A stretch of 33,094 bases of DNA. Source: Actinomycetota bacterium (lineage in GTDB: Bacteria > Actinomycetota > Actinomycetes > Nanopelagicales > Nanopelagicaceae). The position numbers and the translations under genes were made by a program. The notes under the pieces were generated by a model, which searched no databases, had not been told where the DNA came from, and saw only the letters and a list, made by a program, of their open reading frames with translations. Where the stretch lies: NCBI GenBank assembly GCA_009699575.1, contig WLNY01000014.1:1-33094 (forward strand), in the 5' to 3' direction. Positions 16,421 through 26,449 of the stretch are shown here, piece by piece (the first letter of the stretch is position 1; each line of letters opens with the position of its first letter).

Positions 16421-17911
16421 ATGTCAGTCAATACGCTCTACATAAATGGTCAGTGGCGCCCAGCAAGTGATGGTGGCTTACGAGAAATTCGTAGCCCTCA
16501 CGATAATTCGGTTGTCGTGCGCGTCTCTGAAGCTACACAGAGCGATAGCCTCGATGCGATAAGTGCTTCTCGCGCCTCATTTGATTCAGGTGTGTTTTCA
16601 CGTTGGTCTCTTGCTGATCGGTGCGCACTTGTTGGACGAGTTGCCGATTTAATCGATAGGGATGCCGAAATTCTCGCGCAATTAGAAAGCGGTGATACTG
16701 CCAAGCGCTTGATTGAAGCAAGGTATGACATGGCAGATATCGCAAGTTGCTTTCGACATTTCGCAACCACTGGCTTAGCCCTCCATGATCGAATCGTTGA
16801 TGTGGGGGCCGCCAATATAAATAGCGTAATCACTCACGAACCAGTGGGAGTCTGTGCGCTAATTGGTCCGTGGAATTACCCGCTCCTACAAATTTCATGG
16901 AAAGTTGCACCCGCACTTGTTGCTGGGTGTTCATTTATTATCAAACCTTCTGAACTCACTCCATCCACTGCAATATATTTGATGAAATTAATGGAGGAGG
17001 CAGGGCTTCCTGCAGGTGTCGGTAATCTCATTCTTGGAGCAGGCGCAACAGCTGGCGCACCACTGACATCTGATCCTCGCGTAGATCTGGTTTCATTTAC
17101 AGGCGGATTGGTTACGGGCAAGCGCATCATGGCAACCGCGGCCCAGACTGTAAAAAAAGTTGCACTCGAACTCGGTGGAAAAAATCCAAATATTATTTTT
17201 GCCAATTCTAATCTTGATGCGGCAATTGATAACGCAGTGACTGCAGCATTTTTACACTCGGGCCAAGTGTGTTCAGCTGGCACCAGACTTATTGTCGAAC
17301 GAAGTGTGCACGATCAAGTGGTTAATGAAATTGTTAAGCGAGCATCAGAGATTTACCTCGGCGGACCAAATGATCCACTTGCTGAATCTGGCCCACTCAT
17401 TAGTGAAAACCATCTGGCAAAAATTGAGGAATATATGGATCGCGCGCGTCAAGATGGTGCGCAAATTCTTGCGGGTGGATCGCGCGATACTAGAGATGAT
17501 TTGAAAGACGGTTGGTATTACAGGCCGACCGTATTAGGTGGCTGCACAACGAAAATGTATTGCGTCCAAGAAGAGTCCTTTGGTCCCATCATGACAGTAG
17601 AAGTTTTTGATACTGCAGAGGAAGCCATTGCTTTAGGAAATGACACCATCTACGGATTATCAGGAGCGGTCTGGTGTAACGATTCTGAAATCGCCAGCCA
17701 TGTAGCCCGCGCGCTTCGACATGGAACCATCTGGGTTAACGATTACGGCCCTTACCGCCCACAAGCAGAGTGGGGTGGATACAAAGCATCAGGTGTTGGC
17801 CGCGAACTCGGCGAAAGTGGACTCGGTGAGTACCTTGAAATTAAGCACATTTGGACCAACAATGAGCCTGCACGTTCTGGTTGGTTTGCCGACCGGACTT
17901 TAGAGAAATAA
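16421..17911 (+). CDS. betB: Betaine aldehyde dehydrogenase-like NAD(P)-dependent aldehyde dehydrogenase
   Basis: This 496-residue aldehyde dehydrogenase has all catalytic residues: Asn152 in GPWNYP, general base Glu250 in ELGGKNP, and nucleophile Cys284 in GQVCSAGTR. The later E-E-S-F-G-P and the C-terminal [15 protein letters not shown]-x-E-Y-L pattern are typical of the BADH/ALDH9 group. It would oxidise betaine aldehyde to glycine betaine. It follows the mttB homologue by eight bases and precedes the betaine transporter ATPase. A choline-dehydrogenase-like gene downstream supports the substrate. Other aminoaldehydes (for example trimethylaminobutyraldehyde) remain possible. Confidence 0.87.
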   Translation: MSVNTLYINGQWRPASDGGLREIRSPHDNSVVVRVSEATQSDSLDAISASRASFDSGVFSRWSLADRCALVGRVADLIDRDAEILAQLESGDTAKRLIEARYDMADIASCFRHFATTGLALHDRIVDVGAANINSVITHEPVGVCALIGPWNYPLLQISWKVAPALVAGCSFIIKPSELTPSTAIYLMKLMEEAGLPAGVGNLILGAGATAGAPLTSDPRVDLVSFTGGLVTGKRIMATAAQTVKKVALELGGKNPNIIFANSNLDAAIDNAVTAAFLHSGQVCSAGTRLIVERSVHDQVVNEIVKRASEIYLGGPNDPLAESGPLISENHLAKIEEYMDRARQDGAQILAGGSRDTRDDLKDGWYYRPTVLGGCTTKMYCVQEESFGPIMTVEVFDTAEEAIALGNDTIYGLSGAVWCNDSEIASHVARALRHGTIWVNDYGPYRPQAEWGGYKASGVGRELGESGLGEYLEIKHIWTNNEPARSGWFADRTLEK

Positions 17912-17928
17912 ATTCAGGGGGAAGTCAT

Positions 17929-18957
17929 ATGAGCTCGAGCGAACCAATGATTTCAGTTCGACATCTCTGGAAGGTTTTCGGAAATAATGCCGACAAAATA
18001 ATCGGCTCACCTGACGCACTTCTCTCTCGATCAGAGCTTCGCGCAAAAACTGGTAACACAATTGCCGTGCGTGATGTTTCATTTGATGTCGCTCCCGGTG
18101 AAGTATTCGTCGTTATGGGACTTTCTGGATCTGGAAAGTCAACACTGGTTCGTTGCATGACTCGTTTGATCGAACCAACTGCTGGAGAACTTGAATTTGC
18201 TGGCGAAGACATTCTCAAATTTGATGATAAGCGTTTGCGCGAATTACGTAAGACGAAGTTTTCGATGGTCTTTCAACATTTTGGACTTTTGCCACATCGT
18301 AAAGTCATTGACAACATCGCATATTCATTAGAAATTAATGGTGTTGGAAAATCTGAAAGACATGCTCGCGCAAACGAAGTCATTGATTTAGTCGGATTGC
18401 AAGGCTATGGCCAGGCCTATCCAGAGCAACTCTCTGGCGGAATGCAACAACGCGTGGGCCTTGCCCGAGCATTGGCAGTTGATCCGCAGGTGATGTTCCT
18501 TGACGAGCCATTTAGCGCTCTGGATCCTTTAATTCGTCGCGATATGCAGCACGAGGTGATTCGCTTGCACCGAGAACTGGGCAAGACGATGGTATTTATT
18601 ACCCACGATCTCTCTGAAGCAGTCAAGGTGGGGGATCGCATTGCAATTATGCGAGATGGCGCTCTTGTGCAAACCGGCACACCAGAAGAACTCGTCGCCA
18701 ATCCAGTTGATGAGTATGTTGCAGATTTCGTTCGAGATATTGCAAAATCTCATGTTTTAACTCTTAAATATCTTGCTCGCCCAGCACAATCTGGCGAAGA
18801 TATAGATGGCCCAGAATTACCAGCTAACACAATCATTCGCGATGCGCTTCATCTTATTGTTGATCAGCCTAAACCTGTGCGTGTTTCTGATAACGGCAAA
18901 GCGTTGGGCATAGTGACTAGTGAAGATGTATTGCGATTGATTTCTGGAGTCGCATAA
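17929..18957 (+). CDS. Glycine betaine/choline ABC transporter ATPase (ProV/OpuAA-like)
   Basis: This 342-residue ATPase has Walker [10 protein letters not shown] (64-72), the signature [15 protein letters not shown], Walker [14 protein letters not shown], and the switch histidine in F-I-T-H-D-L-S-E-A. The long pre-Walker region ([10 protein letters not shown]) and a C-terminal CBS-like segment (about 295-340) are typical of the ProV/OpuAA family, where CBS domains sense ionic strength. Only one short CBS-like unit is evident. The ATG at 17929 follows an AGGGGGA ribosome site; a start 16 codons upstream lies inside betB. The permease gene begins immediately after the stop. Confidence 0.93.
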   Translation: MSSSEPMISVRHLWKVFGNNADKIIGSPDALLSRSELRAKTGNTIAVRDVSFDVAPGEVFVVMGLSGSGKSTLVRCMTRLIEPTAGELEFAGEDILKFDDKRLRELRKTKFSMVFQHFGLLPHRKVIDNIAYSLEINGVGKSERHARANEVIDLVGLQGYGQAYPEQLSGGMQQRVGLARALAVDPQVMFLDEPFSALDPLIRRDMQHEVIRLHRELGKTMVFITHDLSEAVKVGDRIAIMRDGALVQTGTPEELVANPVDEYVADFVRDIAKSHVLTLKYLARPAQSGEDIDGPELPANTIIRDALHLIVDQPKPVRVSDNGKALGIVTSEDVLRLISGVA

Positions 18958-20907
18958 ATGCTTGATCGCCTGATTGTGCAGTTCCACCTCAAGAAGTCTT
19001 ACCTTCTACTTGGGCTCGTCTTTATTTGGATTGTGCTCTCTCGCTTATTTCAAGGAACACAAACGCTAGAACTTCCAGTCTCTGAAAATACTTCGGTAAC
19101 AACTGCCTTTGGTGATGCAGCAGCATCCATTCGTGGAAATCGAACAAAAAGTCCAGCATTTATTTATTTCTTTAATCCAATTCGCGTAGGCATCAATGGA
19201 TTCGTGCAGGTGATTCGCACGTTGATAGCAATTCCCGCTCCCGGATCAATTATTCCTGTCATTGGGTGGCTCGGATTTGCCGGACTGATCGCTTTCGCTG
19301 TTTATGCCACAAGTAATTGGCGTACGTCTCTATTGGCTACATCTTTGCTGCTTGGATGCGGCGCTCTTGGTATGTGGACATACACAATGGATACCTTTGC
19401 AATGACAATTGCTGCGGTTTTGCTTTCACTTGCAATCGGAATTCCCCTTGGAATATGGGCAGGACTATCTGATCGGGTGCTCAAACTTCTCACTCCGATT
19501 TTAGATTTAGCGCAAATTTTACCAACGCTGGTTTACCTTGCTCCGCTTGCGCTATTTTTCCTCATCGGTGCAGCCTCGGCCACTATTGCCACAATGGTGT
19601 ACAGCATTCCAATCTCTATCCGAATTACTTCGCACGCAATTCGCAATCTAAACTATTCACCTATTGAGGCATCCACATCCATGGGTGCTACCACTAAGCA
19701 AACACTTGCCAAGGTACAACTGCCTATGGCAAAACAGATGATTGTTCTAGGAATAAATCAGACCGTGATGGCAGCGCTTTCATTTGTCGTGATTGCTGCG
19801 CTCATTGGCGCACCTGGATTGGGTAAGCCAGTTGTGGACGCCCTCATAATCCGAAACGTTGGACAAGGTTTTGTTGCAGGATTGGCAGTCGTATTTGTTG
19901 CTATTTTGTTGGATCGAAGTACCAGCGCTGCTGCAAAGCATCAAGAAAGCTTTATTCCACCCACGCCTAAGCAAATTATTCGTAAGCGCATTAAATTGGG
20001 CATAGCCGCAACTGTCGCCATTGTGATGATCTTTTTATCTCGCGCTCAATTGTGGGCCGCAGTCTGGCCAGAAAAAATTGATTTCTCAGACGCGGTGGCG
20101 CGAGTGACAAACACTGCAACTAATTGGACAACCACAAATCTCTATATTTTTACTGTAGGTTTCAAAGATTTCATTTCCAACTGGGTTCTTAATCCATTAG
20201 AAGCTCTTTTAGGTGGCTCTCCCTGGTATGTCACCCTCTTATTAATAGTGTTTATTGCGCTTGTCATTGGGGGAGTGCGAGTCTCACTTCTTTCACTTGT
20301 ACTTTTGGGACTGATTGTTCTTTCGGGCCTGTGGCACGACGCAATGATCACCTTGACTCAAACTATCGTGGCAACACTGCTGACGATGACCGTTGGAATC
20401 CTTTTAGGAATTTTGATTGGCCGCAATAATCGGGCTGAAAAAATATTGCGGCCTTTTCTTGACGCGGGCCAAACACTTCCTGCATTTGTCTATTTGGTAC
20501 CGATGCTTGGCCTCTTTGGTCCGACTCGATTTACTGCAATTGCCACAGGTATCGTGTACGCGATTCCTGTTGTGGTGAAAATTGTCGGTGAAGGAATAAG
20601 GGCCGTACCTGCAACAATCATTGAAGCAGCAACAGCTGCAGGATCAAGTACACGCCAGATTATTACAAAGGTTCAATTACCCGCAGCGAAGAAAGCAATT
20701 TTGCTTGCAGCTAATCAAGGAATGATTTTTGTTTTGGCAGTCGTAGTTATTGGTGGATTTGTTGGTTCTGGAGGGCTTGGATATCTCGTGATTTTGGGTG
20801 GCTCCAAGCCCGATCTTCAGGGCAAAGGTCTTGTTGCAGGGCTGGTGATTCTCTTGCTTGGCGTGACTATTGATCGCATCGCTCAAGCGGGCGCTAAAAG
20901 AGCGTAA
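18958..20907 (+). CDS. Glycine betaine/choline ABC transporter permease, two ProW-like domains in tandem
   Basis: This 649-residue, highly hydrophobic protein carries two BPD-transport permease domains. The first is centred on residues 145-330, with the EAA loop E-A-S-T-S-M-G-A-T-T-K-Q-T-L-A-K-V-Q-L-P. The second, at about 455-640, has E-A-A-T-A-A-G-S-S-T-R-Q-I-I-T-K-V-Q-L-P. Each half keeps the proline-rich D-x-x-Q-x-L-P-x-x-V-Y-L motif of ProW. Each is preceded by extra membrane segments. One polypeptide would thus supply both halves of the membrane channel, whereas E. coli ProW is about half this length and dimerises. The ATG directly abuts the ATPase stop. It transports quaternary amines across the cytoplasmic membrane. 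Confidence 0.93.
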   Translation: MLDRLIVQFHLKKSYLLLGLVFIWIVLSRLFQGTQTLELPVSENTSVTTAFGDAAASIRGNRTKSPAFIYFFNPIRVGINGFVQVIRTLIAIPAPGSIIPVIGWLGFAGLIAFAVYATSNWRTSLLATSLLLGCGALGMWTYTMDTFAMTIAAVLLSLAIGIPLGIWAGLSDRVLKLLTPILDLAQILPTLVYLAPLALFFLIGAASATIATMVYSIPISIRITSHAIRNLNYSPIEASTSMGATTKQTLAKVQLPMAKQMIVLGINQTVMAALSFVVIAALIGAPGLGKPVVDALIIRNVGQGFVAGLAVVFVAILLDRSTSAAAKHQESFIPPTPKQIIRKRIKLGIAATVAIVMIFLSRAQLWAAVWPEKIDFSDAVARVTNTATNWTTTNLYIFTVGFKDFISNWVLNPLEALLGGSPWYVTLLLIVFIALVIGGVRVSLLSLVLLGLIVLSGLWHDAMITLTQTIVATLLTMTVGILLGILIGRNNRAEKILRPFLDAGQTLPAFVYLVPMLGLFGPTRFTAIATGIVYAIPVVVKIVGEGIRAVPATIIEAATAAGSSTRQIITKVQLPAAKKAILLAANQGMIFVLAVVVIGGFVGSGGLGYLVILGGSKPDLQGKGLVAGLVILLLGVTIDRIAQAGAKRA

Positions 20908-20981
20908 TACTCTCGCGTGGCTCTTCCTTTGATGTGAGGTGCGCCATAGAATTGCGCAGTTACCTTAATGAAGGAGGAGTA

Positions 20982-21944
20982 ATGAAATCGAACTTCGGTA
21001 AGCGCTCTGCCATTGCAGCAGTTGTCGCATCCTTAGCTCTTGTTCTATCTGCTTGCGGTTCTAGCGTTGATAAAGCAAGTGATGCACCTGCCGCCACTGA
21101 TTGTGGATCTTGGGGCATTGCCATGCACGCATGGAATGGTTACACAGCATCAGCACAAGTTGTAGCAGAGATTGCAAAGAAGGAACTTGGCTGCACAATT
21201 ACACAAACGACTCTTGAAGAAGCTGGCGTTACTTATGACGCTATGGAAGCCGGTTCTGTCGATCTAGTTATCGAAGATTGGGGCGGCGGCCGTTGGAAAG
21301 AGTGGGTTGATCGCGGAGCCATCGAAGAAGTTGGTCCAAACGGAAACATCGGCCTCATTGGTATGTACGTAGCACCATGGATGGTTGAGAAGTATCCAGA
21401 CATTACAGATTCTAAGAACCTCAACAAGTACGCATCATTGTTTAAGACTGCTGATTCAGGCAGCAAGGGTGCTTGGTATGAAGGTCCTCCGGGATACACA
21501 ACAATTGGCGAGAAGATGATTTCTGCCAACAAGTTGAACTTCAAAGCTATTTCAACTGGTTCAGAAGCGGCTCTCATTGACGTACTGACAAAAGCTGAAG
21601 CAAATAAGACTCCAGCTCTCGCATACTTCTATGCACCACAGACATTTTTTGTGAAGATGCCAGGACTCACAAAGTCCCGCGTTAACTTCCCAGCAAATGA
21701 CTGGACTGATGCTGCAAAGGCAAGTGGTCTCACAGATTATCCAGAGACCGTTCTTGTCAAGCTGGCAACTACAAAGTTGATGTCTTCAGGGTCAGCATTT
21801 GCAACTCTTGTTAAGAACTTTAACTGGACAAACGATGACCAAAATGCAGTCGCTGCAGATATCGAAGCTGGAACAGATCCAGCTGCTGCTGCACAAAAGT
21901 GGATCGATGCAAACCCTGACAAAGTCAAGGCATGGCTCGGTTAA
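20982..21944 (+). CDS. Glycine betaine/choline ABC transporter substrate-binding lipoprotein (OpuAC/ProX-like)
   Basis: This 320-residue lipoprotein has a basic N-terminus, a hydrophobic stretch and the lipobox LSAC with Cys25 as the lipid anchor. The mature part is an OpuAC fold, with W-G-I-A-M-H-A-W-N-G-Y-T-A-S-A-Q, then E-D-W-G-G-G-R-W-K-E-W. Aromatic residues of this kind form the quaternary-amine binding cage in the family. The ATG at 20982 follows GGAGGAG; the 74 bases after the permease gene hold nothing else evident. A strong terminator follows. The ligand could be glycine betaine, choline or another betaine, and sequence alone does not decide. Confidence 0.9.
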   Translation: MKSNFGKRSAIAAVVASLALVLSACGSSVDKASDAPAATDCGSWGIAMHAWNGYTASAQVVAEIAKKELGCTITQTTLEEAGVTYDAMEAGSVDLVIEDWGGGRWKEWVDRGAIEEVGPNGNIGLIGMYVAPWMVEKYPDITDSKNLNKYASLFKTADSGSKGAWYEGPPGYTTIGEKMISANKLNFKAISTGSEAALIDVLTKAEANKTPALAYFYAPQTFFVKMPGLTKSRVNFPANDWTDAAKASGLTDYPETVLVKLATTKLMSSGSAFATLVKNFNWTNDDQNAVAADIEAGTDPAAAAQKWIDANPDKVKAWLG

Positions 21945-21958
21945 TAGTTAAGTAAGAG

Positions 21959-22010
21959 GCAGCGCCCCTGTTAGGTGGGAATACTCACCAGACAGGGGCG
22001 CTGCTTTTTT
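21959..22010 (+). terminator. Rho-independent terminator after the transporter operon
   Basis: GCAGCGCCCCTGT (21959-21971) and its perfect complement ACAGGGGCGCTGC (21992-22004) form a 13-bp GC-rich stem followed by six T (22005-22010). The loop itself contains a near-palindrome GGTGGG/CTCACC (21974-21989). It separates the mttB-betB-transporter genes from betA. The rest of the 21945-22061 gap holds only a weak possible -10 (TATAGA, 22042-22047) for betA. Confidence 0.92.
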
Positions 22011-22061
22011 GTAGAATTAACCAGATTAATCCCACGCACGTTATAGAGAATGGAAATACTT

Positions 22062-23711
22062 ATGGCCGCCGAATACGACTACATCATCGTTGGTGGAGGC
22101 TCGGCCGGTAGCGCGCTAGGAAATAGATTAAGCGCCGATCCAAAAAATAAAGTATTAGTTCTTGAAGCAGGGCGCCCGGATTACAAGTGGGATGTATTTA
22201 TTCACATGCCAGCTGCGTTAGCTTTTCCCATTGGCAATAAGCACTATGACTGGCAGTACGAATCAGAGCCAGAACCATTTATGAACAACCGTCGCATCTA
22301 TCATGCGCGTGGAAAAGTTTTGGGTGGATCTTCATCTATTAATGGACAAATTTGGCAGCGTGGAAATCCATTGGATTACGAACGTTGGAGCCACGACCAA
22401 GGGATGTCTAATTGGGATTACGCCCACTGCCTGCCATATTTTAAAAAGATGGAAAATTGTTTAGCTGATCCCACGAGCGTATTTCGTGGCCACGATGGCC
22501 CTCTTAAGTTAGAGCGAGGGCCTGTCAAGGGCCCACTCTTTGCTGCATTTTTTAAAGCAACAGAGGAGGCTGGATATCCGCGCACCGATGATGTCAATGG
22601 ATATCGCCAAGAAGGTTTTGCAGCTTTTGATCGCAATGTTTACCGTGGACGGCGATTAAGTGCTGCGCGGGCATATCTCTATCCAGTGAAGTCGCGAAAA
22701 AATCTCACTGTTAAAACTCGCGCGCAAGTGACGAAAGTTCTTTTTGAAGGCAAGCGCGCAACAGGTGTTGATGTAGTGATTAAAGGAAAGACTCACACAA
22801 TTACTTCGCGTGAAGTTATTTTATGTGGCGGCGCAATAAATACTCCACAACTTCTGCAACTCTCCGGAATTGGCAACGAAAATGACTTGAAGAAATTAGG
22901 TATTCCCGTCATCAACCACCTTCCTGGTGTGGGCGCTAATTTGCAGGACCACTTAGAGGTGTATGTTCAGTACAAGTGCAAACTTCCTGTGACTCAACAA
23001 CCGATTACACAATTGTGGCGCCGGCCATTTATCGGCGCAGCCTGGCTATTCTTTCGCCGCGGACCGGGTGCCACTAACCAATTTGAAGCAGGTGGCTTTA
23101 CTCGTAGCAATGAAGATGTCGCTTATCCCAATTTGATGTTTCACTTCCTGCCACTTGCTATTAGATATGACGGCTCTGGCCCTAAGAGTGGGCACGGTTA
23201 TCAAGTCCACGTCGGGCCAATGTATTCAGATGCACGTGGATGGCTCAAGATTAGAAGTACTGATCCATTTGAAAAACCCGCCATACAATTTAACTATCTC
23301 TCCACGGATCAAGATCGGCGAGAATGGATAGAAGCAATTCATGTCGCACGCAAACTTCTGACTCAGCCCGCGATGGATCCTTATAACGCAGGGGAGAGTT
23401 CGCCGGGACCTTCGGTCTCAACGGATGAAGAGATTTTGGATTGGGTTCGTAAAGATGCCGAGACTGCCTTGCATCCATCATGTACAGCAAAAATGGGAAC
23501 CGATGCGATGAGTGTTGTACATCCAGAGACCATGAAGGTGCACGGAGTCGAAGGATTACGTATCGCTGACGCATCAGTGTTTCCCTACGTGACTAATGGA
23601 AATATTTATGCGCCCGTCATGATGGTTGCTGAAAAGGCAGCTGATTTAATTTTAGGTAACACTCCTTTGCCACCCGAGAACACAGAGTTCTATCGCCATG
23701 TACGAGCGTGA
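22062..23711 (+). CDS. betA: Choline dehydrogenase-like GMC-family FAD oxidoreductase
   Basis: This 549-residue GMC oxidoreductase has the N-terminal FAD motif GGGSAG (11-16), the L-G-G-S-S-S-I-N-G signature, and the second signature [16 protein letters not shown]. The catalytic pair is His471 (ALHPSC) and Asn514 (NGNIYAP). The length and the S-S-S-I-N-G-x-I-W-x-R-G-N segment fit the BetA group. It would oxidise choline to betaine aldehyde at the membrane or with a soluble acceptor. ATG 22062 is preferred because GGA lies seven bases upstream; ATG 22050 is possible and adds four residues. It overlaps fdhD by 14 bases. Other GMC alcohol dehydrogenases cannot be excluded, but the context with betB and a betaine transporter is strong. 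Confidence 0.88.
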   Translation: MAAEYDYIIVGGGSAGSALGNRLSADPKNKVLVLEAGRPDYKWDVFIHMPAALAFPIGNKHYDWQYESEPEPFMNNRRIYHARGKVLGGSSSINGQIWQRGNPLDYERWSHDQGMSNWDYAHCLPYFKKMENCLADPTSVFRGHDGPLKLERGPVKGPLFAAFFKATEEAGYPRTDDVNGYRQEGFAAFDRNVYRGRRLSAARAYLYPVKSRKNLTVKTRAQVTKVLFEGKRATGVDVVIKGKTHTITSREVILCGGAINTPQLLQLSGIGNENDLKKLGIPVINHLPGVGANLQDHLEVYVQYKCKLPVTQQPITQLWRRPFIGAAWLFFRRGPGATNQFEAGGFTRSNEDVAYPNLMFHFLPLAIRYDGSGPKSGHGYQVHVGPMYSDARGWLKIRSTDPFEKPAIQFNYLSTDQDRREWIEAIHVARKLLTQPAMDPYNAGESSPGPSVSTDEEILDWVRKDAETALHPSCTAKMGTDAMSVVHPETMKVHGVEGLRIADASVFPYVTNGNIYAPVMMVAEKAADLILGNTPLPPENTEFYRHVRA

Positions 23712-24525
23712 CCAAGCGCCAACTTCCGTTGCAAAGGTAAAAGTCCACAAGAGCGATTCGGATTCCACCACTTCAGATACTGTCGTTGTGGAAGAACCGT
23801 TAGAAATCAGGCTTAAGCGCGGCGCACATGAAGAACAACTCGGAATCACTATGCGCACCCCTGGCGCGGATCTAGAACTGGCAGCGGGGTTCTTATGGGG
23901 TGAAGGATTCCTCACGCATCCATCCGAGCTATTGCAAGTAAAAGTGTGCGCAGATCAATCACTGACTCTTCGCCAGCGAGCAAATGTTGTCATCGCGCAG
24001 ATTTCCGAAAATACTCCCGAGCCGCCACGCACACTCGAGCGACGTTTCACTATGACATCTGCATGCGGAGTCTGCGGTTCATCAAATATCTCAGACCTTC
24101 ACGCGCGCGGAATAAAAAAAGTAGTACCAACTGCGCATTCATTATCCACTCTCGCGGCCATGACAGAGTTACTCAATAACCGCCAAGTAATTTTTGCCAA
24201 AACTGGCGGACTCCACGCAGCTCTTCTTGTTGACCCCCAAGGTCAGCCGGTTTATGTTCGCGAAGATGTTGGTCGCCACAATGCAGTCGATAAAGTTATT
24301 GGCGCGTCATTAATGGCAGGCCAAATCCCGCTATCGGGTTGGACAATCGTTGTGTCTGGCCGCGTGGGTTATGAAATAGTGCAGAAAGCGATTACTGCAG
24401 GTATTTCAGCCCTTGTCGGCGTGAGCGCACCAACATCACTTGCGATTGATCTCGCACATGAATTTGGATTAACTCTTTTGGCCTTTGCCCGTGAAGGTCG
24501 TGCCAAACAATTTTTGCCTCAGTAA
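23698..24525 (+). CDS. fdhD: Formate dehydrogenase accessory sulfurtransferase FdhD
   Basis: This 275-residue protein has the essential cysteine pair C123-G-V-C126 (SACGVCGSS). Other family blocks are E-E-P-L-E-I-R (about 32-38), [35 protein letters not shown] and [11 protein letters not shown]. FdhD transfers sulfur from the cysteine desulfurase to the Mo-bisMGD cofactor, which activates formate dehydrogenase. Its target is presumably the fdsA product encoded 15 kb away in this window. The start overlaps the betA end by 14 bases, so it is co-transcribed with choline oxidation. It ends three bases from a convergent hydrolase gene. Confidence 0.95.
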   Translation: MYERDQAPTSVAKVKVHKSDSDSTTSDTVVVEEPLEIRLKRGAHEEQLGITMRTPGADLELAAGFLWGEGFLTHPSELLQVKVCADQSLTLRQRANVVIAQISENTPEPPRTLERRFTMTSACGVCGSSNISDLHARGIKKVVPTAHSLSTLAAMTELLNNRQVIFAKTGGLHAALLVDPQGQPVYVREDVGRHNAVDKVIGASLMAGQIPLSGWTIVVSGRVGYEIVQKAITAGISALVGVSAPTSLAIDLAHEFGLTLLAFAREGRAKQFLPQ

Positions 24526-24528
24526 AAA

Positions 24529-25413
24529 TTACTTTACTGAATCCAGGAACTGCGTCACTATTCGCTTAAATCGCGCAGGTTCTTCCACATGTGGCATATG
24601 TGATGACTCAGGGAATAGTTCCCATATTGAACCTGGCATCAGTTGATGTATTTCAGTAACCATTGCTGGAGTTGCTTCGTCGTATTGACCAGAAACATGC
24701 AGAGTCGGTACAGAAATCTTATGAAGGTCAGGACGGATATCCCAATCTTTGAGTGTGCCAATGACATGGAATTCACTTGGCCCATTCATGGTGTGATACA
24801 CAGTTGGTTCAGCCGCCATCTGCTCAAAACTATCAATAACATTTTGTGGCATAGGAATTCGACACAAGTGGCTGGCATAGAAAACATCAACGGCAGCGAT
24901 ATATTCCGCAGAGTCAGTCGTGCCAGCCGCTTCATGCGCGAGAAGAGTTGCCTGCACTTCTGGCGCTAGATCGGCGCGCAACTTATTAGCCTCTGATACC
25001 CAGACTCGCATACTTGCTGGTGAATCTGCAACGACGAGTGATTTAAGTCCTGCAGGTTGCGTAATGGCAAACTGCATTCCAAGCATTCCTCCCCATGATT
25101 GACCAACGATTGCATAATCCTGGCCGATGCCAAGGTGCTGTGTGAGAAGTACAAGTTCTTCCATAAATAATTCAGGAGTCCAAAATTCGGCAGGCGCATC
25201 AACTAGGTGAGTGGAATTACCGCATCCAATTTGATCATAGAGAACAGCGGCGCGACCGGTCTGTGCAATCAGTTCTGCGATTGGAATGCAGTAGTTGTGA
25301 CCTGCACCAGGGCCGCCGTGTAGGACCATCACGGGAGTTTTTCCAGATTTCAAATCACCAATAACTCGGTACCAGGTTTCTCCGTGCTGCCATTTCATTG
25401 TTGATGTGCTCAT
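24529..25413 (-). CDS. Prolyl aminopeptidase-like alpha/beta hydrolase (peptidase family S33)
   Basis: This 294-residue alpha/beta hydrolase of the proline iminopeptidase type has oxyanion motif HGGPG (32-36), nucleophile Ser106 in GQSWGG, Asp245 in SGQYDEATP and His272 in SSHMPHVEEP, so the triad is complete. There is no signal peptide, so it is cytoplasmic. It would release N-terminal residues, classically proline, from short peptides, or hydrolyse related amides. ATG at 25413 follows AAGGAGAT. It lies downstream of an amidase gene on the same strand (25-base gap) and near a Dpp-type importer, which suggests use of imported peptides or amides. Substrate is uncertain, since this family is broad. 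Confidence 0.85.
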   Translation of the reverse strand: MSTSTMKWQHGETWYRVIGDLKSGKTPVMVLHGGPGAGHNYCIPIAELIAQTGRAAVLYDQIGCGNSTHLVDAPAEFWTPELFMEELVLLTQHLGIGQDYAIVGQSWGGMLGMQFAITQPAGLKSLVVADSPASMRVWVSEANKLRADLAPEVQATLLAHEAAGTTDSAEYIAAVDVFYASHLCRIPMPQNVIDSFEQMAAEPTVYHTMNGPSEFHVIGTLKDWDIRPDLHKISVPTLHVSGQYDEATPAMVTEIHQLMPGSIWELFPESSHMPHVEEPARFKRIVTQFLDSVK

Positions 25414-25438
25414 CTGATATCTCCTTATGTGTAGTGAG

Positions 25439-26371
25439 TTAAATATTAAATGGTGTTGGACAGGCGGAAATGCTTGGCACGCTCATCTTTGCAATGACCG
25501 TACCCGAACTTGGATGCACGGACTGTGCGATTCCAAGGTCTGCAGCCACAGAGAGAAATATAAAGGCATCTTCATAGGTAAAGCCCCATTGGTCAACGAG
25601 TAGACCAGCGGCTTCTTCACACGCAATCTTCATAGCAAGTGTTAAATCTTCAAATGCCACGCCATGTGTGATCCAGGAATCAGCAGTTTGCGTCACGGGA
25701 TAGCTGGTACCGACAGATTTAATGACCTCGACTTTAATGAGCACTTCACCATCGATTTCAATTCCGGTCCCACAAATTTCGCCATCGCCCATAGAAGCGT
25801 GCATATCACCGAGAGCAAGGAGCGCTCCTTCATGTTTGACCGGAAGATAGACAATAGATCCTGCCTTATTCATATTGTCATCAAGATTGCCGCCGTGCAT
25901 TCCTGCCGGCATGGTGCTTATGGATCCTGATTCAGGGGCAACTCCGATTACACCAATCATGGGACTTGCTGGAAAAGTTACCTTCTCATTCATTCGCACG
26001 ACACCATCGGCCACATCAAAGAAACGTCCATAGGGAGCCTTGACGAGATCATGTAACTGGCCTTCACCGGGATAGAGACGAGCAGCTCCACGTGGACCTG
26101 TTTCAATCGAAATAAGAGTTACGGCCAAAGTGTCTCCAGGCATCGCGCCTTCAATGAAAATGGGCCCCGTTGCTGGATTTACTTCAGAGCTAGGAATGGT
26201 CTTGATGAGGTCGGCTTCTGTTTGTATCGCATAGTTATAGCAATCGCGAGTTTGGACCAAGATCGTCTCACCCGATGACACTCGAAGGACGGGATCGTGC
26301 GAAGCACTGAAATCCCAAATAATAAATTCCCGTGAAAGAAAGTGATCTGCATTGTTAACTTTAGATTTCAT
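25439..26371 (-). CDS. Acetamidase/formamidase family amidohydrolase (copy 1)
   Basis: This 310-residue member of the FmdA/AmdA family has conserved blocks T-R-D-C-Y-N-Y-A-I-Q-T-E, N-P-A-T-G-P-I-F-I-E-G-A-x-P-G-D, H-G-G-N-L-D, L-A-L-G-D-M-H-A-S-M-G-D-G-E and A-F-I-F-L-S-V-A-A-D-L-G-I-A-Q. It would hydrolyse short amides (formamide, acetamide) to ammonia and the acid. ATG 26371 is chosen because GGAG lies ten bases upstream; an in-frame start 13 codons earlier would give an Arg/Lys-rich N-terminus not typical of the family. A paralogue ends the window at 32164-33084, and a Dpp-type transporter lies between them, transcribed divergently from this gene. Confidence 0.9.
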   Translation of the reverse strand: MKSKVNNADHFLSREFIIWDFSASHDPVLRVSSGETILVQTRDCYNYAIQTEADLIKTIPSSEVNPATGPIFIEGAMPGDTLAVTLISIETGPRGAARLYPGEGQLHDLVKAPYGRFFDVADGVVRMNEKVTFPASPMIGVIGVAPESGSISTMPAGMHGGNLDDNMNKAGSIVYLPVKHEGALLALGDMHASMGDGEICGTGIEIDGEVLIKVEVIKSVGTSYPVTQTADSWITHGVAFEDLTLAMKIACEEAAGLLVDQWGFTYEDAFIFLSVAADLGIAQSVHPSSGTVIAKMSVPSISACPTPFNI

Positions 26372-26449
26372 TGGGGATTTGCTCCTTTTCCTAGTGCGTA
26401 ATCTAGCCACAAGTGAGAGGATTCGGCCATCCCATCTAGGAGGTAGAAA
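26372..26449. promoter_or_regulatory. Divergent intergenic region between amidase 1 and the Dpp-type operon
   Basis: This 78-base region must hold promoters for both directions. The plus-strand ribosome site AGGAGGT (26438-26444) is five bases from a TTG start. A weak TAATCT resembles a -10 box. No clear palindromic operator was seen. Confidence 0.35.
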
